From NCBI RefSeq assembly GCF_009707385.1, contig NZ_CP046115.1, positions 558,001 to 622,000 of the forward strand: a stretch of DNA of 64,000 bases, given 5' to 3'. Positions 57,373 through 64,000 of this stretch are shown in pieces. The stretch comes from Klebsiella oxytoca. GTDB lineage: Bacteria; Pseudomonadota; Gammaproteobacteria; Enterobacterales; Enterobacteriaceae. The notes under the pieces are model-generated. The model did not search any database. It had not been told where the DNA came from and saw only the letters and a list, made by a program, of their open reading frames with translations. Positions within the stretch are counted from its first letter, which is position 1; each line of letters starts with the position of its first letter. A program made the position numbers and the translations under genes.

Positions 57373-58683
57373 CTACTTTACTTCAGCCAACACGGTTTTA
57401 TCCACATACGGCTTCATCAGTGCATCCGCCTCTTTCTGCGCCGCCTGCACCGCGGCTTCCGGGGTAACGTTGGCATCATTGACCACCGCGGCCAGCTGGT
57501 TTTCCATCGCTTTACGCACGGCAACGGTCCCCCAGGTGGAGTACCACGGGTGGGCATACTTCAGCTGTTCGAGGGCGATAGCCGCGCGCGGATCCTGCTG
57601 CAGATACGCCTTCATTTCCGGCGTATCGTAGGCGGCCTTACGCGGGGAGAAGTAGCCGGTAAAGCGGCTCCAGGCGCCGTTGACCTGAGGGCTCACCAGA
57701 TACGTCAGGAACTGATACGCCGCTTTTTTCTGCGCGTCGTTGATGCCCTTGAAACTGACCAGGCTGGCGCCGCCGATCGGTACCGCCCGCTGCTCTTTGG
57801 CCGGTAGCATCGCCACGCCCAGCTCAAAATCTTTGCTGTTCTCGCGCATAAAGCCCAGCGCGCCGGTGCTCAGCATCGCCATCCCAACTTTGCCGGAGAA
57901 GAAGCTGGCGCTGATTTGTTTCGAATTCAGCACGCCGGAAGGCATCACTTTGTCTTTATAGACCAGGTTCTGCCAGAAGCGCAGGGCGCCGATGGTGGTT
58001 GGCGTGTTGTAATAGACTTCGCCCGGATAGTCCTCGTTAAAGTATTTCCCGCCGTTGGCGCGCACCAGCGCCGAGAAGATCCAGCCGCCGTAATCATCAT
58101 TAGTTGACGGCAGCATGATCCCCCACTGGCCTTTGCTTTCGTCGGTTAGCTTTCTGGCATCCGCCAGCAGCTCGGCCCAGGTTTGCGGCGGCTGTTTGAT
58201 CCCGGCCCGATCGAAAAGCGTTTTGTTGTAGTAGAGGATCGGTGTCGAGTTATGGAACGGGATCGCATAGGTGGTGCCCATCACCTGGGCGTTTTTATGC
58301 ATTGCGGGCCAGAATGCCTTCACCAGAAAATCCCCCGCTTTTTGATCGCCATACCGGAACAGCTCGTCCATCGGCAGGATCTCATCCTTCAGCGCCAGAT
58401 CGGTGGTGAAGTTGGCGGACATAATCACCAGCGCGGGCGGCTGCCCGGCCTTCTGCGCCGATTCGGCTTTGATCCTGGTGGTGTCGTAGTTGCCGGTAAA
58501 GATCCCGCGCACTTCGACATCCTGCTGCGACTCGTTGAATTGCTTAATGACGCGGGTCATCTCCATGGTCAGCTTGCCATCTACCGGCGCCGGAAACATG
58601 AAGTCGATCTTCTCTTTCGCCAGCGCCACGCCGCTCAGGGCAAGGCTGAGCCCAACCGCGAGAGCGGTGAGAGGTTTAAACAT
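57373..58683 (-). CDS. ABC transporter substrate-binding protein, UgpB-like
   Basis: A 436-residue periplasmic binding protein with a Sec signal peptide (MFKPLTALAVGLSLALSGVALA, cleaved before KEKIDF). It is of the carbohydrate/glycerol-3-phosphate type (family 1, UgpB-like), with aromatic motifs such as IPFHNSTPILYYNK and MLPSTNDDYGGWIF. The GpdQ phosphodiesterase in the operon suggests a glycerophosphodiester or related ligand; not proven. Last gene of the operon, separated from the ATPase gene by a gap with two hairpins. Confidence 0.85.
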   Translation of the reverse strand: MFKPLTALAVGLSLALSGVALAKEKIDFMFPAPVDGKLTMEMTRVIKQFNESQQDVEVRGIFTGNYDTTRIKAESAQKAGQPPALVIMSANFTTDLALKDEILPMDELFRYGDQKAGDFLVKAFWPAMHKNAQVMGTTYAIPFHNSTPILYYNKTLFDRAGIKQPPQTWAELLADARKLTDESKGQWGIMLPSTNDDYGGWIFSALVRANGGKYFNEDYPGEVYYNTPTTIGALRFWQNLVYKDKVMPSGVLNSKQISASFFSGKVGMAMLSTGALGFMRENSKDFELGVAMLPAKEQRAVPIGGASLVSFKGINDAQKKAAYQFLTYLVSPQVNGAWSRFTGYFSPRKAAYDTPEMKAYLQQDPRAAIALEQLKYAHPWYSTWGTVAVRKAMENQLAAVVNDANVTPEAAVQAAQKEADALMKPYVDKTVLAEVK

Positions 58684-58756
58684 AGTTTGTCTCCATCAGT
58701 AAGCACCTGTCCACAGGCTATTTTATTTGCCAGTTTGGCCCAGGGCAGTGCTCAGA

Positions 58757-58791
58757 CAAAACTCGTAGAGTTTTGAACACCCTTCAGGGTG
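58757..58791 (-). other. Two hairpins between the ATPase and binding-protein genes
   Basis: CAAAACTC-GTA-GAGTTTTG (58757-58775) and CACCCT-TC-AGGGTG (58778-58791) are both perfect. They may protect or set the level of the downstream binding-protein mRNA. A GTACTACACGTATGCTCCGG stretch further along resembles common interspersed repeats. Confidence 0.55.
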
Positions 58792-58882
58792 GCCCGAAGG
58801 GGGAGCGTAGCGAATCATCCTCACGTACTACACGTATGCTCCGGTTCTTCCGCGCTGTCCGTGTCCAAACTGACTGCAACAA

Positions 58883-59953
58883 TTACGCCTGATGTACCGG
58901 CGCTAAATTATGCTGTTTCTCAGCATGAAAAAGATGCACATCGGCAGGTGAAAAGCCGAGTATCAGCGAATCGCCTTTCTCCGGCACCGCGCCGCGATGG
59001 CGACGGCAAAAGCGTAGGGTGCCGATGGGGGTGCTGACGTGGAGCAGATAATCGGCTCCCATCAGTTCTCGTTGCAGCACGGTGGCGGGCAAGCGCAGAT
59101 GGCTCTCCTCCAGGCGGTCGCTGATATGTTCCGGGCGAATGCCTAACCACACCCGGGATTCTTCACGGTAGCGCGGCGGCAGCGGATAGCGCAGCTCACC
59201 CAGTAATACCTCACCATCAGCGCAGGGCAGCGAGAGCAGATTCATCGCCGGAGATCCGATAAACCCGGCGACAAACAGGTTGGCCGGGTTGGCGTACAGA
59301 TACTCCGGTCGCCCGACCTGCTGTACGTGGCCGCCGTTCATTACCACGATGCGGTCGGCCATCGACATCGCTTCCGTCTGGTCATGGGTGACGTAGACGG
59401 TGCTGGTTCTGAGCTGCTGGTGGAGGTCCATAATACTGTCGCGCACTTCGCTACGCAGGCGGGCGTCGAGGTTGGAGAGCGGCTCATCCATCAGGAACAG
59501 GCGCGGATTGCGCACAATTGCTCGCGCCATCGCCACCCGCTGCCGCTGGCCGCCGGAGAGTTTCGCCGGTTTGCGGTCGAGCAGGGTATCCAGCTGCAGC
59601 ATCTGCGCGACTTTATCCACCCGCGGCTGCCAGCTGGACTTCTCCTCTTTGCGCACCTTCATGCCGAAGGTGATGTTGTCGCGCACCGACAGGTGCGGAA
59701 ACAGCGCATAGTTCTGGAAGATCATCGCGAAATTACGCTCTCTGGGCGACATATCGGTGATGTTCTCATCGTGCAGCCAGATCTCCCCCTCGCTGACCGG
59801 CTCCAGCCCGGCGAGCAGGCGCAGCAGGGTGCTTTTACCGCAGCCGGACGGGCCCACCAGCACCACAAATTCCCCTTCGCGAATATCCAGCGACAGGGCG
59901 CTGAGGGCCGGTTTACCGTCAAACTGTTTACTGATGTTTTGTAGACTAAGCAT
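58883..59953 (-). CDS. ABC transporter ATP-binding protein, UgpC/MalK-like
   Basis: A 356-residue ATPase: Walker [10 protein letters not shown] (about residues 36-44), signature [14 protein letters not shown], Walker [14 protein letters not shown], and a C-terminal TOBE regulatory domain (about 235-356). The ATG at 59953 starts [14 protein letters not shown]; the longer frame from 60076 overlaps gpdQ and is not conserved. It lies 5 bp after gpdQ and energises the two permeases of the operon. Confidence 0.92.
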   Translation of the reverse strand: MLSLQNISKQFDGKPALSALSLDIREGEFVVLVGPSGCGKSTLLRLLAGLEPVSEGEIWLHDENITDMSPRERNFAMIFQNYALFPHLSVRDNITFGMKVRKEEKSSWQPRVDKVAQMLQLDTLLDRKPAKLSGGQRQRVAMARAIVRNPRLFLMDEPLSNLDARLRSEVRDSIMDLHQQLRTSTVYVTHDQTEAMSMADRIVVMNGGHVQQVGRPEYLYANPANLFVAGFIGSPAMNLLSLPCADGEVLLGELRYPLPPRYREESRVWLGIRPEHISDRLEESHLRLPATVLQRELMGADYLLHVSTPIGTLRFCRRHRGAVPEKGDSLILGFSPADVHLFHAEKQHNLAPVHQA

Positions 59954-59958
59954 GGCGT

Positions 59959-60783
59959 TTAGCAATCTTCCGTTGGGCAGCTGATATTTTCGTCGTACAT
60001 CCACGGTCCGGCGTAGTGGGTCAGCGGATGCTGATAGCTCACCCACTGTTCGTTGACCTGGCGATGCATCAGGCACGACGCCGGAGAGAGGTCGTAATAC
60101 GGACGGGTATCTTCATGGAAGTAGGGCACCTGGTGGACGGTTCCCGGGACGGTGGCGATGATGGCCTGGCGATACTGGGTCATGGTCAGGCTGTGGTTAT
60201 GGCCGCAGAAAATGCGCGTCAGCGACGGGAAACGCTCAATCAGCGCCAGCAGACGATGGCCGTTTTCGCAGGCGATAGGGTCCATCTGCGCGTTGCCCAG
60301 CGGCAGCGGCGTATGATGCATAAACACCGTCGCCGGTTTATCGCCGCCGTCGAACAGCTGGGCTTCCAGCCAGTTAATAGTTTCATCGGTCAGCCAGCCT
60401 TTCGACGTACCTGCCCGGCTGGAGTCGATAAACAGCAGGCGAGTGGCAAAATCGTCTACCGCGTAGTGCATATTTTGCGCGTCGCGGCCGAGCTGCGGAC
60501 ACAGCGGATGCAGATATTCCAGAAACAGCGCTTTATCGTCGTGGTTGCCGGGAATGAGATACAGCGGATAGTTCAGGCTGCCGAGGATCTGACGGGCGAC
60601 CTCATACTCTTCCGGGCGGCCGCAGTTGACGATATCGCCGCTCACCACCACCGCGTCCGGACGCTCCTGCAGGGCATTCAGCTGGGAGACGACGTCGGCA
60701 TTGGCGGCGTTGACGTCAATAAAGCCGTACAGCTTCTGGCCGCGGCTGCGGAAATGGGTATCGGAAATTTGCGCTAACAGCAT
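59959..60783 (-). CDS. gpdQ: Glycerophosphodiesterase GpdQ
   Basis: A 274-residue binuclear metallophosphodiesterase nearly identical (from memory) to GpdQ of K. aerogenes, the same length. All metal ligands of that enzyme are at the same positions: Asp8, His10, Asp50, Asn80, His156, His195 and His197. It hydrolyses 3'-5' and glycerol phosphodiesters such as glycerophosphoethanolamine and is known for promiscuous activity on organophosphate diesters. Lacking a signal peptide, it works in the cytoplasm after ABC uptake. It sits between a permease and the ATPase gene. Confidence 0.95.
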   Translation of the reverse strand: MLLAQISDTHFRSRGQKLYGFIDVNAANADVVSQLNALQERPDAVVVSGDIVNCGRPEEYEVARQILGSLNYPLYLIPGNHDDKALFLEYLHPLCPQLGRDAQNMHYAVDDFATRLLFIDSSRAGTSKGWLTDETINWLEAQLFDGGDKPATVFMHHTPLPLGNAQMDPIACENGHRLLALIERFPSLTRIFCGHNHSLTMTQYRQAIIATVPGTVHQVPYFHEDTRPYYDLSPASCLMHRQVNEQWVSYQHPLTHYAGPWMYDENISCPTEDC

Positions 60784-60793
60784 GAAGAGCTCC

Positions 60794-61681
60794 TTATTTT
60801 ATCCCGGAGAAGCCGAAGCTTCGCAGGAACTGTTTCTGGAAGAAGATGAAGGCCAGCATCAGCGGCAGGCAGACCATCAGCGTGCCGGCGCCGATGATGC
60901 CCCACTGGCCGCCGGATTCTGCGCCCATGGCGAACGAGACCAGCCCCACGGTCAGCACCTGTTTGTCCGGGTCGTTCAGCATCATCAGCGGCCACAGATA
61001 CTCGTTCCAGTGGTAGGTAATGCTGACGGTGGCGAAGGCCAGCACCGACGGCCAGGACATCGGCAGCAGCACGCGGAACAGCACCTGCCACCAGCGACAG
61101 CCCTCCATCAGCGCCGCCTCTTCCAGCTCTTTGGGTATGGCCAGAAACGCCTGACGCATCAGGAACACGCCGAACGCCGAGGTGAAGTAGGGCATCATCA
61201 CCCCGGTGAGGGTGTTGAGCAGGCCGAAGGTTTTCAGGGTCAGCATGTTCGGCACCATCATCACCACCGGCATGATCATCAGCTGGACGAGGAACATCAG
61301 GAACAGCGTCTTTTTGCCGCGAAACTCGTGGCAGGCGAAGACGTAGCCGGCGGTGGTGATGGTCAACAGCTGCACGAAGAAGGTACCTAAGGTGAAGATA
61401 AGGGTGTTGGTGTAGAGGCTCAGCCAGTCAGCGCTGGCCCAGGCATCGCGGAAGTTATCCAGCGTCAGCTGCATACGGGGCAGCAGCGAGGCCATATCCT
61501 CGCCGAAGGTCGTGGCGCTGAACGAGGTCGCCAGCATCCATAAAAACGGACTCATCCACAGCAGCGCCAGGCAGCACATTAATACCGTGAGCGTAAAGGG
61601 CTGCGAGCGGCGCAGGCGCAGCCAGAGCGGGCGCGATGCGCTGTGCGATCGCAGCGCCAGCGGCGAGATTTCAGCGCTCAT
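60794..61681 (-). CDS. ABC transporter permease, UgpE/MalG-like
   Basis: A 295-residue inner-membrane permease with six hydrophobic segments. The ATPase-contact EAA loop is [25 protein letters not shown]. It begins [20 protein letters not shown], and its start overlaps the end of the upstream permease frame by 11 bp. It pairs with the UgpA-like permease to form the channel. Confidence 0.9.
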   Translation of the reverse strand: MSAEISPLALRSHSASRPLWLRLRRSQPFTLTVLMCCLALLWMSPFLWMLATSFSATTFGEDMASLLPRMQLTLDNFRDAWASADWLSLYTNTLIFTLGTFFVQLLTITTAGYVFACHEFRGKKTLFLMFLVQLMIMPVVMMVPNMLTLKTFGLLNTLTGVMMPYFTSAFGVFLMRQAFLAIPKELEEAALMEGCRWWQVLFRVLLPMSWPSVLAFATVSITYHWNEYLWPLMMLNDPDKQVLTVGLVSFAMGAESGGQWGIIGAGTLMVCLPLMLAFIFFQKQFLRSFGFSGIK

Positions 61682-62543
61682 AGTGCGCTCCTTTCTCCAG
61701 CAGTTTGAGGTTAATCAGCGAGAAGGCAAACAGCCCGGCCAGCGTTAGGAAGGTGGCGGCGGAAGCTTTACCTAAATCATGGGTGTCCCAGGCGAGGTTC
61801 TGGATGTATTAGAGCAGCACGGTCGTGGCGTTATCCGGCCCGCCGCGGGTCATCACCGCCACGTGGTCGATCTGGGTGATGGAGTAGATCAGCGCCGTGG
61901 TTATGACGAAGCTCAGGGTCGGGCGCAGCAGTGGCAGCGTGACCTTAAAGAACACCTGTGTGCGGGTGGCACCTTCCACGATCGCCGCTTCGCGCGTGGA
62001 GGCCGGGATGCTTTGCAGCCCGGCGAGGAAAAACAGCATGTAGTAACCGGCGAACTTCCACACGCCAATCAGCGCCAGCGCCAGCAGCGCGCTATTGCTG
62101 CGCCCCAGCCAGTTGTTGTTCATCGGGCCGAACAGCTTCGCCAGATAGTGGTCGAGCAGGCCAAGGCCGGGCATAAAGATAAACAGCCACAGCGCGGCGG
62201 CGCTGACCATCGGGATAATCATCGGGAAGAAGAAGGCGGTGCGTAGCCAGCGGTTGATGCGGTGATTCTCGGTCAGGGCGACCGCCAGCAGCAGGGCGAG
62301 GGCCACGCCCGGTACCACCGTCAGCAGGATATAAAGCAGGTTATTCACCAGCGACTGCCAGAAGACGCTGTCGGCGAACAGACGCCTAAAGTTCTCCAGC
62401 CCGACATACTGGCCGCCGTCGCTGGCCATGCGGGTATCGAACAGGCTGTCATAAATCGATCGCCCGAGCGGGAACCAGGTAAACAGTAATAAAAACAGCA
62501 GGGAAGGCGACAGTATCAGCCAGGGAAGCCAGGTTTTTCTCAT
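61671..62543 (-). pseudogene. ABC transporter permease, UgpA-like, with in-frame stop
   Basis: The frame runs 244 codons from ATG 62543, with the EAA loop STREAAIVEGATRTQVFFKV, then meets TAA at 61809-61811. Beyond it the same frame continues YIQNLAWDTHDLGKASAATF... to a TGA at 61671-61673, overlapping the next gene as in intact operons. The stop replaces what is probably a tyrosine codon (one-base change) and removes 45 residues, including the last membrane helix. The permease, and so the transporter, is probably inactive unless the stop is read through or is a sequencing error. First gene of the operon. Confidence 0.85.
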
Positions 62544-62733
62544 GGTGGCGGACGTCTCATTCAGGCGTTTGTAGAAGCCCGGATTGTGGGAAGGATTGAC
62601 TGCAAAAGTATGGCGGGGAGATGACGGTTTAATGACCAGAGAAACAAGCGCCGGGCAGACGGGCCGCCCGGCATCACCCCGGCCAGTGGCGTTCAGGCCG
62701 CGCGGCTGCGGCCTGAAGCATGACGAGGGTTGA

Positions 62734-63753
62734 TCAGAAGTCGGCTTTCAGCACCACGCGGTAGCGGGCCTTGCCCTCGCGAACGTGTTTCAGCGCCTCG
62801 TTGATCTGCGACATCGGAAACAGCTCGGTGGTCGGCGCGACTTTGCTGCGTCCGGCAAATTTCATCAGCTTGCGCAGCTCGGACGGGTTGCCGGTGGCTG
62901 AACCGGAGATGCTGCGGTCGCCGCCAATCAGGGTGAAGGCGGGGACCGGGAACGGCTTCATCACTGCCCCGACGGTATGGAAGTTGCCGCCGTACGCCAG
63001 CGCTTCAAAGTACGGCTGCCAGTCGAGGTCGACGGCGACGGTGTTGATAATCAGGTCGAACTGGCCGGCCAGCGCCTTTAAGGCTTCCGGATCGCGGCTG
63101 TTCACTACGCGATCGGCGCCCATTGCCAGCACTTCCTGCTCTTTAGCCGGGTTGGAACTGAAAGCGGTCACTTCCGCCCCCATCGCCCGCAGCAGTTTAA
63201 TCGCGATATGACCGAGGCCGCCGATACCAATCACGCCGACGCGGCTGGTGGCGGTAACGTGGTGGGTCAGCAGCGGTTTGAAGACGGTGATGCCGCCGCA
63301 CAGCATCGGGCCAGCGGAAGCCAGCTCGATGCTCTCCGGCAGCGGGATCACCCATTGCCAATCGGCGCGCAGCTTATCGGCGAAGCCGCCGCGGTTGATG
63401 ATGGTGGGCACCGAGCCTTCCAGACAGTTCACGTGGTTGCCGCTGATACAGGCGTCGCAGTGGCCGCAGCTGCGCGCCGTCCAGCCAATCCCAACCTTCT
63501 GACCAATCTTCAGCCCTTTATCCTGCGCCGCGCTGCCCAGCGCTGCTACCCGGCCAATCACCTCGTGACCGGCCACCAGTGGATAGCTCGACATGCCCCA
63601 TTCGTTGTCGATCATCGACAGGTCGGAGTGGCAGATCCCGCAGTACTCTACCTGCACTTCGACATCTTCCGGCTTAAGGTCGCCGGCATCGTACTCCCAC
63701 AGCGACAGATCGGCGCCCGCTTCTTTGGCGGCGTAACTTTTAATAGTGCTCAT
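62734..63753 (-). CDS. ahr: NADPH-dependent aldehyde reductase Ahr
   Basis: A 339-residue zinc-dependent medium-chain dehydrogenase matching E. coli Ahr (YjgB). Catalytic zinc ligands are in YCGICHSD and GHEVIGR; the structural zinc has CGHCDAC and NC in HVNC; NADPH binding is [11 protein letters not shown]. It reduces a broad range of aldehydes to alcohols. The gap behind it (62544-62733) holds a GCCGGGC/GCCCGGC hairpin at 62650-62672. Adjacent to leuX as in E. coli. Confidence 0.95.
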   Translation of the reverse strand: MSTIKSYAAKEAGADLSLWEYDAGDLKPEDVEVQVEYCGICHSDLSMIDNEWGMSSYPLVAGHEVIGRVAALGSAAQDKGLKIGQKVGIGWTARSCGHCDACISGNHVNCLEGSVPTIINRGGFADKLRADWQWVIPLPESIELASAGPMLCGGITVFKPLLTHHVTATSRVGVIGIGGLGHIAIKLLRAMGAEVTAFSSNPAKEQEVLAMGADRVVNSRDPEALKALAGQFDLIINTVAVDLDWQPYFEALAYGGNFHTVGAVMKPFPVPAFTLIGGDRSISGSATGNPSELRKLMKFAGRSKVAPTTELFPMSQINEALKHVREGKARYRVVLKADF

Positions 63754-63931
63754 GATAGTTTCCTTGGGTTTGGCGTAGTTAAGAAGGAAGTGTAGAGCAT
63801 GGGGCGAGGGGACGCTTGGCAGAAGGAGGGGGGAAGGGGGGTATAAGAGGAGGGAAAATGTGCCCTGAAGAGGCTAACACACTGAGCCGATGAAAAATTC
63901 ATCACTTGGTGGCAGGTGAATGCAACGTTGC

Positions 63932-63959
63932 TTGCATGGCAGCGTATGACAGGTATAAT
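63932..63959 (+). promoter_or_regulatory. leuX promoter
   Basis: TTGCAT (63932-63937) and TATAAT (63954-63959), 16 bp apart, 27 bp upstream of the tRNA 5' end. Confidence 0.8.
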
Positions 63960-63986
63960 CCAGAACGTTTTCCGTATCCTTTCCGT

Positions 63987-64000
63987 GCCGGAGTGGCGAA
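63987..64000 (+). tRNA. leuX: tRNA-Leu (leuX), 5' end only
   Basis: The last 14 bases, GCCGGAGTGGCGAA, match the start of tRNA-Leu(CAA) (acceptor stem and D-stem start; E. coli leuX begins GCCGAAGTGGCGAA). Position next to ahr and the promoter support this. leuX is a common integration site, but the attachment end of the gene is outside the window. Confidence 0.8.

Noticed and set aside
57268..57807. 179-codon ORF on the + strand
   Set aside because: Starts in repeats and runs antisense to the binding-protein gene.

Overview
The window is a stretch of enterobacterial chromosome. Conserved genes follow the order of the E. coli 95-97 min region: darP(yjgA)-pmbA-cybC, nrdDG, treRBC-mgtA-ridA-pyrBI-tabA-argI-rraB, yjgM-yjgN-valS-holC-pepA-lptFG-yjgR, then ahr(yjgB)-leuX. 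Several things point to the Klebsiella / Klebsiella (Enterobacter) aerogenes / Raoultella group rather than E. coli: miaE is present, an inositol (iol) cluster is present, there is an ABC cluster with a close relative of the K. aerogenes glycerophosphodiesterase GpdQ, and ERIC and REP repeats are frequent. The genus is inferred from recalled proteins; no search was possible.

Region by region. 1-1079: the 5' part of a CoA-acylating methylmalonate-semialdehyde dehydrogenase gene cut by the window edge. 1585-3999: darP, pmbA and cybC. 4000-13126: an accessory operon of poorly characterised genes: a small PRD protein, a glycine-rich SFCGS protein, DUF4312, two membrane proteins DUF4311 and DUF4310, an amidohydrolase, a DgaE-type PLP ammonia-lyase, a DgaF-type KDGP aldolase, an exported lactonase-like propeller and a PRD/EIIB/EIIA regulator. 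The promoter region carries two CRP-like sites and an 18-bp palindrome. This is the best candidate in the window for an undescribed uptake and catabolic system, probably for an amino-sugar acid. 13127-13496: a decayed relBE-like toxin-antitoxin locus. 13504-16449: anaerobic ribonucleotide reductase (nrdD, nrdG) with tandem NrdR boxes and an FNR-like site upstream. 16818-20896: an RpiR regulator divergent from a cellobiose-type PTS EIIB, a GH4 6-phospho-beta-glucosidase and an EIIC, with no EIIA gene.

21135-28426: trehalose operon (treR, treB, treC) and mgtA with its PhoP box, mgtL leader peptide and Mg2+-sensing leader. 28502-32916: ridA, pyrBI with a pyrL attenuator, tabA, argI with paired ARG boxes, rraB. 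33148-45002: miaE, yjgM, yjgN, valS, holC, pepA, lptFG, yjgR. 45090-57132: myo-inositol catabolism in divergent blocks (iolI; iolAB; iolR; iolC; iolDGHE). A 16-bp TGAA-N8-TTCA motif recurs at its promoters and also upstream of the distant dehydrogenase at 1-1079. 57373-62543: a glycerophosphodiester-type ABC operon (two permeases, GpdQ phosphodiesterase, ATPase, binding protein) whose first permease has an in-frame stop codon. 62734-63753: ahr. The window ends in the first bases of tRNA-Leu (leuX), a known integration hotspot.

REP/BIME units, ERIC elements and a CCCTCTCC-type hairpin repeat fill many intergenic gaps. I saw no CRISPR array, insertion sequence, prophage or rRNA gene.
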